Shown here piece after piece: positions 13,081 through 19,425 of a stretch of 19,425 bases of DNA (its first letter is position 1; the number at the start of each line of letters is the position of its first letter). Below the pieces are notes generated by a model. That model searched no databases. It was given only the letters and a program-made list of their open reading frames with translations, and was not told the origin of the DNA. The translations under genes and the position numbers were made by a program. The DNA comes from Candidatus Bathyarchaeota archaeon (lineage in GTDB: Archaea > Thermoproteota > Bathyarchaeia > TCS64), in the NCBI GenBank assembly GCA_030601645.1, contig JAUWBQ010000011.1, forward strand, positions 1 through 19,425. Direction: 5' to 3'.

Positions 13081-13431
13081 CCCCAGGTTCAGCTCCTTCT
13101 GGAGGCTCTCCTGGATGCTGGTGAGCCTCTCCCTGGTGTTGCCCTCCTGCTTGGTGAGGATCTTGGAGCGCATCTCCAGGAAGTCTAGGCGTTCCTTCAG
13201 CTCCTTGACGACGTTGTCCCTGTCCTTCTCGACGAGGATGGCCCCTGCGGACTTGTACACCTTCGTCTCCGATGTGACATCATCCAGGGTCTTCAACGCC
13301 CGCTCTGACTCGTTCCTCTCCAGGTCCAGGCGCTGTTTCTGCAGTATCAGCTGCTGCAGCGTGTTCTGGAGCTGCTGGAGACGGCTGAGCTTCTCCTGGA
13401 TGTTGGGTGGAAGCTGGCCAACATTGGACAT
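13060..13431 (-). CDS. pfdB: Prefoldin beta subunit
   Basis: A 123-residue subunit of the alpha2-beta4 jellyfish-shaped chaperone that passes unfolded proteins to the thermosome. Two long coiled-coil helices (about 8-50 and 72-115) flank a beta hairpin at about 50-70 (VYKSAGAILVEKDRD), the family pattern. The N-terminus PPNIQEKLSRLQQLQNTLQQ is characteristic. GAGG lies 7-8 nt before the ATG. It has its own TATA-like box, so it can be transcribed separately from pcc1 upstream. Confidence 0.93.
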   Translation of the reverse strand: MSNVGQLPPNIQEKLSRLQQLQNTLQQLILQKQRLDLERNESERALKTLDDVTSETKVYKSAGAILVEKDRDNVVKELKERLDFLEMRSKILTKQEGNTRERLTSIQESLQKELNLGSNARGP

Positions 13432-13462
13432 AACTATTCCTCATGTACCATTACAAACCTAG

Positions 13463-13470
13463 GTTTATAC
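13463..13470 (-). promoter_or_regulatory. TATA-like box of pfdB
   Basis: GTATAAAC on the minus strand, 32-39 nt before the ATG. Confidence 0.4.
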
Positions 13471-13493
13471 TTATTGATTCGAGGAGGAAGCTT

Positions 13494-13757
13494 TCATTCG
13501 ATGGAGGCGACGACATCGAGGATTGCACCCACCCAGCGCAGATAGCTGTTGATGGCGGCCCTCAGAGCGGCTATGTCCGACGCCTCGAAGCGTATCATGA
13601 GCTTGCCCTCCTCCGTGGATACCTCGACCACTGACCTCTCTGATGTGGGCTGCTCGATTTCGGGGATGAGTGAGCCCTCAATCGCGCCCACGAGGTCTCC
13701 GGGCACATCAATCGTGACAACTGCGTGAACTGATGTGGATGGATCTAAGCTTACCAT
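13494..13757 (-). CDS. pcc1: KEOPS complex subunit Pcc1
   Basis: An 87-residue dimerisation subunit of KEOPS, the complex that places the threonylcarbamoyl group on A37 of ANN-decoding tRNAs. The layout beta-alpha-beta-beta-alpha fits the family, with the signature SDIAALRAAINSYLRWVGAI in the last helix and MIRFEA in the preceding strand. It sits between rpl37Ae and prefoldin beta, as in many archaeal exosome-proteasome clusters. There are 51 nt between it and rpl37Ae, with an A/T-rich stretch that could end the upstream operon or hold a promoter. Confidence 0.85.
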   Translation of the reverse strand: MVSLDPSTSVHAVVTIDVPGDLVGAIEGSLIPEIEQPTSERSVVEVSTEEGKLMIRFEASDIAALRAAINSYLRWVGAILDVVASIE

Positions 13758-13793
13758 CAGCGTTGCCTCGGTTGATAATTAGATAGAATGGAA

Positions 13794-13802
13794 TAAAAAA
13801 TT
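13794..13802 (-). terminator. Poly-T tract after rpl37Ae
   Basis: The minus strand has TTTTTT just after the L37Ae stop, a possible archaeal terminator for the psmA-to-rpl37Ae operon. Confidence 0.35.
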
Positions 13803-13808
13803 GGAGGT

Positions 13809-14054
13809 TCAGCGGATCCGCTGGGAGGCCTGACCTATCCTCGTGGAGGGCATGTAGGCGCCACCGGCGAACCTGTATCCGCACTTGGAGCACTCCCAGA
13901 CTCCGACGCTGTCCCGCTTCACGGCTGGAATCGAGCAGCGGGGGCACTTGTGCTTGCTCCTCTTGGCCATGGTTATGCGGGTCCACTGCTTACGGACGGA
14001 CGTTCCGCCCCGGGTTCTCAGCCTGAGGCCGAAGGTTTTTTTCTTCTTCGGCAT
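13809..14054 (-). CDS. rpl37ae: 50S ribosomal protein L37Ae (eL43)
   Basis: An 81-residue zinc-ribbon ribosomal protein. Two CXXC knuckles (CPRC about 37-40, CSKC about 55-58) hold zinc, and the N-terminus is basic (MPKKKKTFGLRLRTRGG). The ATG begins within the rrp42 stop codon (TGATG). A GTG one codon earlier (14057) would also be in frame and give an ATGA-style overlap, so the start is uncertain by one codon. The usual neighbour RpoP is absent here. Confidence 0.93.
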   Translation of the reverse strand: MPKKKKTFGLRLRTRGGTSVRKQWTRITMAKRSKHKCPRCSIPAVKRDSVGVWECSKCGYRFAGGAYMPSTRIGQASQRIR

Positions 14055-14860
14055 CACTCGTTCTCCGTCAGCTTCTCCCTGAGCTCGGCCGCCTTATCCT
14101 TGGCGAGGTTCAACGCTTTCTTTATCTCGTCCAGGGTGAATCCTTCTGTTCCTGCTTTCTGGATGGTGCAGATGTTCCCGTCCTCGTCTAACGAGATTGT
14201 CAGCCTCGCATCCATGACCTCCTCCTCGTCGGCCGTGGGGTCGACGATAAGGCTGTCGCCTATCTTCGCCATGGTGACTGCCAGGGGTTCTTTTCGTATC
14301 TTCAGGGCCTTCGTCTTGTTGGTGGGCTCGATCTTGCCGTCTTTCACATTGTGGACGGGCCTTATGGTGGTCCTCAGAGCCGCGATTGCGGCGAGGGCGG
14401 AGGCGTCTATCAAGTTGCCGTCGTAGCTGAGCACATACAGGTCGACGAAGACCATGTATACTTTGCTGCCCTCGATGAGGACCAGCTTGTCGAACTCTAT
14501 GATCTTCGCGGACCTCAGCCCTCGGTCCACCACCCGGGCCAGCTCTATAGATGGCGCCCTGGGTGGCCCCGGCTCGAAGGTGGGGTGGGCGATCGGGGTG
14601 AACTCGGCGTTGCATATGAGGACTCCCTTGTCAGGGGTGTCCTCGAAGGGCCTCCCTACTTCGACCTTTACGCCGACCAGCACCCTGGTCTTCCCGAGGT
14701 ACACCTCGGCGGATCCGTGGGACTTCTCCATGACGCCAGTCTTAACGACGATGTCCCTGTACTCGTCGAGGCCTCTTCCGTCCATCCTCTTCCCCGAGGC
14801 GATGACCTCGTGGATCTTCTTCTGCTTGAGCCTTGATACGATTCCGTGCCTGCTCGACAT
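14054..14860 (-). CDS. rrp42: Exosome complex component Rrp42
   Basis: A 268-residue RNase PH-fold subunit that pairs with Rrp41 to form the hexameric ring of the archaeal exosome. It is catalytically silent but needed for RNA binding and for the Rrp41 active site. Recognisable pieces are GKRMDGRGLDEYRDI near the N-terminus, FTPIAHPTFEPGPP, and SLDEDGNICTIQKAG near the C-terminus. It overlaps rrp41 by one base (TAATG), a sign of coupled translation. Confidence 0.95.
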   Translation of the reverse strand: MSSRHGIVSRLKQKKIHEVIASGKRMDGRGLDEYRDIVVKTGVMEKSHGSAEVYLGKTRVLVGVKVEVGRPFEDTPDKGVLICNAEFTPIAHPTFEPGPPRAPSIELARVVDRGLRSAKIIEFDKLVLIEGSKVYMVFVDLYVLSYDGNLIDASALAAIAALRTTIRPVHNVKDGKIEPTNKTKALKIRKEPLAVTMAKIGDSLIVDPTADEEEVMDARLTISLDEDGNICTIQKAGTEGFTLDEIKKALNLAKDKAAELREKLTENE

Positions 14861-15636
14861 TACTCTTCGGCCTCCTCTTCTCCCTCGGTTATGCCGTACT
14901 TCTTCTTGAGGGCCTCCCGCTGGATCTCGTAGATCTGCTTGCAGCCCTCGATGGCTAGGTCAATGCACTCCTCGAGCTCCTCTTGGGACAGGACTCCGTC
15001 CATCTGGAGGAGGGTCACCTTCTCCAGCTTGGGCATGTAGGCGACGGGTATGTCGGCCTCTCCCTCCTTGTCCTCCGTGTCCCCGAGGTCGAGGATCAGC
15101 TGACCGTCCATCTTGCCCGCTGCGCATGACGCCACAAGGTCCCTCATGGGGATCCCGGCGTCAACTAGGGCGACGGTGGCCGCGTTGATGCAGGCCGTTC
15201 TGGTTCCCCCGTCGGCCTCCAGCACCTCGGCGTAGACGTCGATGACGGACCTGGGGTATCTGTCCAGGAAGACGGCGGGCTCCAGGGCCCAGCTGATCAC
15301 CATGCCTATCTCGGTGTCCCTCCTCGAGGGGGCCGGTGACCTCCTCGGGCTGACCGAGAAGGGCGACATGTGGTATCTACACCTTAAAGTGGCCATGTTC
15401 GGCTTCGAAAAGCGCTTCGGGTGCATCTCCCTGGGCCCGAAGACGCCGACTAGGACCTTGTTCCTGCCCATCTCTATGTAGGCGGAGCCGTCCGCGTTGG
15501 GGAGGACGCCGCTCTCGATCTTAATCGGACGGAGCTCATTGGCCTTCCTCCCATCGGATCTCTTGGTTTTCTTCGTACTTTTCTTCACGGTTTTCTTCGT
15601 ACTTTTCTTCTGGGTTCTCTTTTTTGTTTTACTCAT
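14860..15636 (-). CDS. rrp41: Exosome complex component Rrp41 (catalytic)
   Basis: A 258-residue phosphorolytic 3'-5' exoribonuclease subunit. The RNase PH core starts near [12 protein letters not shown] (27-38). RNA/phosphate-contact arginines are in PAPSRRD (101-107), [20 protein letters not shown] is at about 143-162, and the expected catalytic aspartate is D195 in EADIPVA. The first 26 residues are an unusual lysine/threonine-rich tail, partly a tandem duplication (see the repeat at 15565-15610). The start ATG overlaps the rrp4 stop (ATGA), which supports the long form. The C-terminus is acidic. Confidence 0.95.
   Translation of the reverse strand: MSKTKKRTQKKSTKKTVKKSTKKTKRSDGRKANELRPIKIESGVLPNADGSAYIEMGRNKVLVGVFGPREMHPKRFSKPNMATLRCRYHMSPFSVSPRRSPAPSRRDTEIGMVISWALEPAVFLDRYPRSVIDVYAEVLEADGGTRTACINAATVALVDAGIPMRDLVASCAAGKMDGQLILDLGDTEDKEGEADIPVAYMPKLEKVTLLQMDGVLSQEELEECIDLAIEGCKQIYEIQREALKKKYGITEGEEEAEE
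15565..15610 (-). repeat. 22-bp tandem duplication in the Rrp41 N-terminal tail
   Basis: Two identical 22-bp copies at 15565-15586 and 15589-15610 with a 24-bp period, encoding the eight-residue unit [16 protein letters not shown]. Identity at the DNA level, including synonymous positions, suggests a recent duplication. Confidence 0.85.
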
Positions 15637-16325
15637 CTATTCTCCTCCTTTAATCGTCTAAGATATTCCTGCACCTTGCTGGTCAGACCCGAGATGTGAG
15701 CCTCCCTCTCGATTTTCTCGATGACGCTCACCGCCATTTTCTCCTGCTCTCGGGTTCTTCCCTGGATGAGGATTCTCCCGTTCTGCCCGATGACTACGTT
15801 GCATCCCGTCTCTCGAAGGATCATGTTCACCATCGAGCCCTTCTTGCCGATTAGTCTTGGTATCTTCGAGGGTGTGAGGCGGATTGTGAACCCTTCGGTC
15901 ACCTTCCCTAGGCCCCTGCCGAGTATTGACAGGAACGGCGTTCGCCGGCGGTCCATGTCCACTATCTTCGCGACCACGGTGTCGCCGATGTCCAAGATGT
16001 TGGGCATGTTGATATCGGACCTGAAGGGTGCGTCTATGGCATCGGGGACGTTGAGGTTCGCATCCGTAGCCGCGTCGATGTCCACGATCCACTTTCCCAG
16101 CGCGATGTCTTTCACTTTGCCTATCACTAGATCGCCGCTGAGGGGGTTGAACCCCGCCTCCAAGGCTATGACGGAAACCATGTCCCGGTTGTAGTTCACG
16201 AGGCCGATGCGGGTGGCGCTCACTTTCCCCTGGGACCTGTAGGTGTTGTCCCCGGTCCTTGTCCTCCCCTCGAAGAGGGTGTCTCCTGGGACCACGAGGT
16301 CCCTGTTCTCAAACAGTGCTGACAA
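15633..16325 (-). CDS. rrp4: Exosome complex component Rrp4
   Basis: A 230-residue RNA-binding cap subunit. It has an N-terminal domain ([11 protein letters not shown]), an S1 domain at about 60-135 and a KH domain from about 148, with GKKG at 160-163 and the partner strand [13 protein letters not shown]. It recruits substrate to the Rrp41-Rrp42 ring. The start is TTG: there is no ATG, and GAAGGA lies about 8 nt upstream. It is 13 nt downstream of SBDS in the same operon. Confidence 0.94.
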   Translation of the reverse strand: MSALFENRDLVVPGDTLFEGRTRTGDNTYRSQGKVSATRIGLVNYNRDMVSVIALEAGFNPLSGDLVIGKVKDIALGKWIVDIDAATDANLNVPDAIDAPFRSDINMPNILDIGDTVVAKIVDMDRRRTPFLSILGRGLGKVTEGFTIRLTPSKIPRLIGKKGSMVNMILRETGCNVVIGQNGRILIQGRTREQEKMAVSVIEKIEREAHISGLTSKVQEYLRRLKEENR

Positions 16326-16338
16326 TTCAATCGTCCTT

Positions 16339-17028
16339 CTACTTCATGATCTTCGTCTGGAGGTTCCCCTGGGTGGCCTTGCCAAGGCGGTCTAGGAGTT
16401 CACCCTGCATCGTCGCCGAGAGGGAGACCACTGCGATCCACGAGCCATCCGACGTCCATTCGTCCCGTTTGATCTCTGCGAGGTCCTTCACGATGCCGTA
16501 GGACTTCGAGGCGTACTCCGGCGGGATCTTGATGGCTATCTCCACGCTCTCCATACTCATGGGAAGTATGGGCCTTAGGGCCTCCACGATGTCCTTGAGT
16601 TGCTCCTCGGCGTCGCTGAACGGGTCGACGGAGAATCTAGCCTCTGCCATGGCGTTCTCGATCCTCAGTGGGGGGTGAGGCAGCTTGGTGGCAGGGTCCA
16701 CGTAGGTCCTTGAGATGATGTTGATGATCTGCCTCAGCTTCTGCTCCGTCATCTCCTTCCTCTGCTGAGCGGTGAGTTGGAGGGTGCCTCTCTCGAACAT
16801 TATCTCGGCCACCTCCAGGGGATCGCTGGTCCCGAATACCTCCTCGAGCTTCGACATTGATGGTTTCTCGCCCTTTTTGGCGTCGGTGAAGACGGTGTCC
16901 ACCATGAGGACGTTGGTTAGGTCTATGAGCTCCCCCTTCTTGTACGCCAAGCCTTTGTCAGGATCCACTAGGATCTCGAACTTCTCCCCTGAGTGGGAGT
17001 ATTTCACAAGGGTGTATCGATCGCTCAT
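16339..17028 (-). CDS. sbds: Ribosome maturation protein SBDS
   Basis: A 229-residue three-domain protein. In eukaryotes SBDS works with an EF-2-like GTPase to release the anti-association factor eIF6 from new large subunits; archaea are thought to be similar. Domain I contains KYSHSGEKFEILVDP and ends near FERGTLQLTAQQR; domain II carries PHPPLRIENAMAEARFSVDP; domain III follows with VEIAIKIPPEYASK. Length is near the family norm. It is the second gene of the psmA operon, 12 nt after psmA. Confidence 0.95.
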   Translation of the reverse strand: MSDRYTLVKYSHSGEKFEILVDPDKGLAYKKGELIDLTNVLMVDTVFTDAKKGEKPSMSKLEEVFGTSDPLEVAEIMFERGTLQLTAQQRKEMTEQKLRQIINIISRTYVDPATKLPHPPLRIENAMAEARFSVDPFSDAEEQLKDIVEALRPILPMSMESVEIAIKIPPEYASKSYGIVKDLAEIKRDEWTSDGSWIAVVSLSATMQGELLDRLGKATQGNLQTKIMK

Positions 17029-17040
17029 CCTCTGGGCCTT

Positions 17041-17745
17041 CTACTTGAGGTACTTCTCCACCTCTGATTCGGAGAGTCTCGTGAAGGCTTGGGTCTCGGC
17101 TGGCACCACTGCGACCTTGACTATCTTGGATGTGACTTCCCCGTCGGATGCGATCTTCACCGCCTCTACGGCCAGGGATATCGCCTCGTCAAGTGTGATG
17201 TCGGCCTTGTACTTCTCCTCGAGAAGCCTGTTCCCCTCGTCGCTCTTCCTGCCGACGGCCGTCGCCCGGTATCCCCTGTACGACCCGCTGGGGTCCACCA
17301 TGAATACGCGGCCTCCGGTCCCGTCGACGCCGGCGAGGATCATGCTCACGCCATACGGTCGTACCCCGGCGTGCTGGGTGTAGACTTGGGCCTGGTCCCC
17401 TATCCTCCTCGTGAGGACCTCGATGTCCACCGGCTCGTCATATAGTAGCCGGTTGCTCTGGCAGTAGACCCTGGACTGGTCGATGAGGACCCTTGCGTCC
17501 GAGATGAGGCCGGCCACGGCCGAGCCTACGTGCTCGTCCAGCTGGAAGATCTTCATGAAGAATCTTGGGTCTTCCAGGCGGCTCTCGGGGGTCTCGTTGG
17601 CGGCTAGGACTACACCTTCGGGGGAGGACACGCCTACTATCGGGGCGCCTCTCTTCACTAACTCCAGGGCGTACTCGACCTGGTAAAGGCGTCCCTCGGG
17701 TGAAAATATGGTGATCGCTCGGTCGTAAGCTCGCGGCATGAACAA
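17041..17745 (-). CDS. psmA: Proteasome alpha subunit
   Basis: A 234-residue outer-ring subunit of the 20S proteasome. The gate region YDRAITIFSPEGRLYQVEYA is canonical, and K65 in FFMKIFQL matches the pocket lysine that docks the HbYX tail of the PAN ATPase. It is first in a minus-strand operon running through SBDS and the exosome genes. The start is ambiguous: TTG at 17745 has AGGAGGG 7 nt upstream, whereas ATG at 17739 (MPRAYDR) has the same site 13 nt away. Spacing favours the TTG. Confidence 0.96.
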   Translation of the reverse strand: MFMPRAYDRAITIFSPEGRLYQVEYALELVKRGAPIVGVSSPEGVVLAANETPESRLEDPRFFMKIFQLDEHVGSAVAGLISDARVLIDQSRVYCQSNRLLYDEPVDIEVLTRRIGDQAQVYTQHAGVRPYGVSMILAGVDGTGGRVFMVDPSGSYRGYRATAVGRKSDEGNRLLEEKYKADITLDEAISLAVEAVKIASDGEVTSKIVKVAVVPAETQAFTRLSESEVEKYLK

Positions 17746-17752
17746 ATATTTG

Positions 17753-17759
17753 CCCTCCT
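17753..17759 (-). promoter_or_regulatory. Shine-Dalgarno site of psmA, favours the TTG start
   Basis: AGGAGGG on the minus strand lies 7 nt before the TTG at 17745 and 13 nt before the ATG at 17739. Confidence 0.55.
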
Positions 17760-17802
17760 TTTCTCCTCTCAGTCGATGTTTCGAGATGTTACCTCATGTA
17801 TA

Positions 17803-17812
17803 CTATTTAAAC
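17803..17812 (-). promoter_or_regulatory. TATA box of the psmA operon
   Basis: GTTTAAATAG on the minus strand, about 58-67 nt before the start, leaving a leader of about 30 nt that holds the Shine-Dalgarno site. It lies between tRNA-Asp and psmA. Confidence 0.5.
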
Positions 17813-17840
17813 TATACTTAAAGGATTTGTCGAGGAGAGT

Positions 17841-17919
17841 TGGCGCCCTGGCCGGGATTCGAACCCGGGATCGCTCGGGTGACAGCCGAGCATACTGGGC
17901 CAGACTATACTACCAGGGC
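17841..17919 (-). tRNA. tRNA-Asp(GTC)
   Basis: Complete cloverleaf on the minus strand. Acceptor GCCCTGG pairs with CCAGGGC; the anticodon stem CTCGG/CCGAG closes loop CTGTCAC with anticodon GTC; the T arm is CCGGG-TTCGAAT-CCCGG. The discriminator is G and the 3' CCA is encoded. There is no intron. The D stem uses G-U pairs. It is intact and shows no integrated element. Confidence 0.96.
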
Positions 17920-17947
17920 AGACGATAGAATTGTAGGAATCTCAAGC

Positions 17948-17955
17948 GCAAATAA
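17948..17955 (-). promoter_or_regulatory. TATA-like box of tRNA-Asp
   Basis: TTTATTTG on the minus strand, 29-36 nt before the mature tRNA 5' end. It lies in a 6-bp inverted repeat (GCGCAA 17946-17951, TTGCGC 17959-17964) downstream of the Lrp-like gene. Confidence 0.35.
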
Positions 17956-17986
17956 ACGTTGCGCTGGGAGAACGAGTTTCCGAGGC

Positions 17987-18229
17987 TCACTTGTGCTCCT
18001 TTGCTATTATCATCGTCGCCGTGAGGAAGATGTTGGTCATCGACCTGAGTTTCTGGACGATGAAGTCGTCGAGGTGGTTCATGTCCTTGACCTTTACCTT
18101 AAGGATTGCGTCATACTCGCCGTATATGGTCGCGACCTCCTCAACCTCATCATGCTTGACGAGCTCTTTGCAGACCTCATCCTCTTTCCCCGTGCTCACG
18201 TTCATCATTATGAAGGCTTTTACAGTCAT
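17987..18229 (-). CDS. Stand-alone Lrp/AsnC ligand-binding (RAM) domain protein
   Basis: An 80-residue beta-alpha-beta-beta-alpha-beta protein, the C-terminal half of an Lrp/AsnC regulator without the HTH. Typical pieces are AFIMMNVSTGKEDEVCKEL, VEEVATIYGEYDAILKVKV and VQKLRSMTNIFLTATMI. Such proteins bind amino acids or similar ligands and may pair with full-length Lrp regulators. A separate HTH gene lies upstream on the same strand; a functional link is possible but not shown. Confidence 0.88.
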   Translation of the reverse strand: MTVKAFIMMNVSTGKEDEVCKELVKHDEVEEVATIYGEYDAILKVKVKDMNHLDDFIVQKLRSMTNIFLTATMIIAKEHK

Positions 18230-18257
18230 GGTGCCTCGCCCTATCGAAGTAGGTGGC

Positions 18258-18265
18258 GTTTAAAT
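18258..18265 (-). promoter_or_regulatory. TATA-like box of the RAM-domain gene
   Basis: ATTTAAAC on the minus strand, 29-36 nt before the ATG, predicting a short leader. Confidence 0.5.
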
Positions 18266-18284
18266 GTTTTCCGTGTTGATGGAT

Positions 18285-18764
18285 CTACACACACAGATAG
18301 TCGGCGAGGACCCTGCCCATCCCGGTGAGACCCACGGGTATGCCCTTGTTCTCCCTGTCCCCCGCCATTATCAAGCCGGCCTCCCTTAGGCCTCGCAGGT
18401 TCCATCTTACGGTCGACTTGGGTACGCCCAGCTCCAAGGACAGGCGCTCGATGAGGACAGTGTAGACCATCTCTTCCTCGTATTTCTCACCGAGCCACCT
18501 CAGGATCGCCCTCTGCTTCTCCGTGAGCCGGTCCGAGGAGGCCTCTATGAGGGCCCTCTCCATGGTGTAGTACTCCTTGTAGTGCTGGAGCAGGGACTCT
18601 CGCATGGTCTCCAGGTTCTCCATGATCCTCCTGTAGGAGGATGTGGTCTTCTTCCCCACCCAGCCTATGGTCAGCTCTGTCCTCAGGTTCTCCGTTGCGG
18701 CGATAACATTCTTCAACTCTGGTGGGGGGTAGAATTCGTCTCTATCTAGGGAGGAAACATTCAC
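18285..18764 (-). CDS. Winged-helix transcriptional regulator
   Basis: A 159-residue protein. Residues about 35-76 are helical with many charged residues and may form a dimerisation coil. A winged HTH follows (about 78-159): LTEKQRAILRWLGEKY, then recognition-helix-like LGVPKSTVRWNLRGLREAGLI, then a wing. It resembles MarR/ArsR-type regulators; the ligand and targets are unknown. It starts at GTG, with a TATA-like box 36-43 nt upstream. Confidence 0.75.
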   Translation of the reverse strand: MNVSSLDRDEFYPPPELKNVIAATENLRTELTIGWVGKKTTSSYRRIMENLETMRESLLQHYKEYYTMERALIEASSDRLTEKQRAILRWLGEKYEEEMVYTVLIERLSLELGVPKSTVRWNLRGLREAGLIMAGDRENKGIPVGLTGMGRVLADYLCV

Positions 18765-18799
18765 CTTTCATCTTTTTCACTCCAAGACACAGAGAATAA

Positions 18800-18807
18800 C
18801 TTTAAAG
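18800..18807 (-). promoter_or_regulatory. TATA-like box of the HTH regulator gene
   Basis: CTTTAAAG on the minus strand, 36-43 nt before the GTG start. Confidence 0.4.
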
Positions 18808-18874
18808 TGGCTTAAAATCCTTTCTGGTGAGTGGTTGATCACTTCAAATATGGTAAGTGAAAAAGGGAGATATT

Positions 18875-19425
18875 CTATAGCTGTTCCAGCACGGCCTCTG
18901 TGACTTCAACGGTCGTGGCGGATCCGCCGAGATCCGGCGTCAGTATCTTGCCCTCCTTTAAGATCGTCATCACGGCCTTCTCTATAGCCTCTGCCCCATC
19001 TCTCTCGCCCAGCCAGTCCAGCATCATGGAAGCAGAGAGTATCGTGGCGATAGGGTTGGCGATTCCCTTACCGGCGATGTCAGGGGCGGTGCCGTGGACC
19101 GGCTCGAAGATAGCGTTCTCATCCCCAATATTGGCCGACGGGGCCAGACCTAATCCGCCCACCAGCCCTGCCGCCTCATCGGACAGGATATCGCCGAACA
19201 TGTTTGTCGTCACGAGGACGTCGAACTGCTCGGGAGCTAGTATCAGCTTCATCGCGCAGGCGTCGACGATCATCTCCTCGTACACGATATCGGGATAGGA
19301 CTTTGCCACCTCCCGGCAGGCGTCTAGGAAGACTCCGCAGGTCTTGTCCAAGACGTTGTTCTTGTGGACCGCAGTCACCTTGTTTCTGCCATCCTTCTTG
19401 GCGAGTTCGAAGGCGAATCTAGCTA
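18875..19425 (-). CDS. leuB: Isopropylmalate/isocitrate dehydrogenase family enzyme (C-terminal part)
   Basis: The frame enters from the right edge; the first full codon in the window ends at 19423, giving about 183 residues. It is a decarboxylating NAD(P)-dependent beta-hydroxyacid dehydrogenase. VTAVHKNNVL carries the catalytic lysine region, the metal-binding acidic motif is NMFGDILSDEAAGLVGGLGL, and the nucleotide-binding loop is EPVHGTAPDIAGKGIANP. The substrate-specific N-terminal helix is outside the window, so 3-isopropylmalate, homoisocitrate or isocitrate cannot be separated with certainty. HGTAPDIAG and the overall style favour LeuB-type, NAD-dependent. Confidence 0.85.
   Translation of the reverse strand, partial: ARFAFELAKKDGRNKVTAVHKNNVLDKTCGVFLDACREVAKSYPDIVYEEMIVDACAMKLILAPEQFDVLVTTNMFGDILSDEAAGLVGGLGLAPSANIGDENAIFEPVHGTAPDIAGKGIANPIATILSASMMLDWLGERDGAEAIEKAVMTILKEGKILTPDLGGSATTVEVTEAVLEQL

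Noticed and set aside
14094..14615. 173-codon ORF inside rrp42 in another frame
   Set aside because: Arginine/glycine-rich shadow of a conserved gene.
17841..17919. tRNA-Asp as the integration target of the element
   Set aside because: The tRNA is intact, over 6 kb away, and contains no copy of the 13-bp core.
18830..18843. AGTG-N6-CACT palindrome upstream of the HTH gene
   Set aside because: It could be an operator, but four-base half-sites occur often by chance and no second copy is near the TATA box.
1..19425. CRISPR array or insertion sequence
   Set aside because: No regularly spaced repeats and no transposase frame were found; the only mobile structure is the element at 8654-11203.

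Overview
This window is chromosomal DNA of an archaeon. Diagnostic genes are EF-2, Alba, an archaeal-type SSB, prefoldin beta, proteasome alpha, SBDS, the exosome proteins Rrp4/Rrp41/Rrp42, ribosomal protein L37Ae and the KEOPS subunit Pcc1. Most genes have a TATA-like box about 25-40 nt before the start. Host genes are GC-rich and several use TTG or GTG starts. Gene order suggests a TACK-type archaeon, perhaps Bathyarchaeia-like; that placement is inference.

Layout. 1-1032: EF-2, minus strand, C-terminus outside the window. 1033-1713: AT-rich, with one doubtful small membrane-protein ORF. 1714-8593: a SelA-like PLP enzyme, an OB-fold SSB, Alba (plus strand), 6-phospho-3-hexuloisomerase, an AbrB-PhoU regulator, and an ECF transporter energising module (fused double ATPase overlapping EcfT). 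8654-11203: an integrated mobile element. 11250-13080: a DHH phosphoesterase divergent from a PAC2-family protein. 13060-17745: a minus-strand housekeeping cluster, psmA-SBDS-rrp4-rrp41-rrp42-rpl37Ae followed by pcc1 and prefoldin beta. 17841-19425: tRNA-Asp(GTC), a stand-alone Lrp/AsnC ligand-binding domain protein, an HTH regulator, and the C-terminal part of an isopropylmalate/isocitrate dehydrogenase family enzyme.

Main discovery. The stretch between the ECF genes and the DHH gene is a very small integrative element with a split, SSV-type ('suicidal') integrase gene. A perfect 13-bp direct repeat (ATATCTATAGTAT) lies at 8654-8666 and 11191-11203. Joining the two ends at this repeat, as in an excised circle of 2,537 bp, makes the reading frame from the ATG at 11145 run without a stop through the repeat into the tyrosine-recombinase frame at 8667, giving one 465-codon gene. 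A TATA-like box sits 27-34 nt before that ATG. In the chromosome the gene is cut into a 5' stub at the right end and a catalytic body at the left end. In the rebuilt attP, 17-bp inverted repeats (16 of 17 matching) flank the core. The only other recognisable gene is a very AT-rich protein with a PD-(D/E)XK nuclease signature, bracketed by alternating CG tracts that could form Z-DNA or hairpins. The insertion site is intergenic, beside a stem-loop at the 3' end of the DHH gene, and not in a tRNA gene.

The housekeeping cluster links protein degradation (PsmA), ribosome maturation (SBDS), RNA decay (exosome), translation (L37Ae), tRNA modification (Pcc1) and folding (prefoldin), an arrangement known in many archaea. 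Within it, the Rrp41 N-terminus carries a lysine/threonine-rich tail made by a recent tandem duplication.
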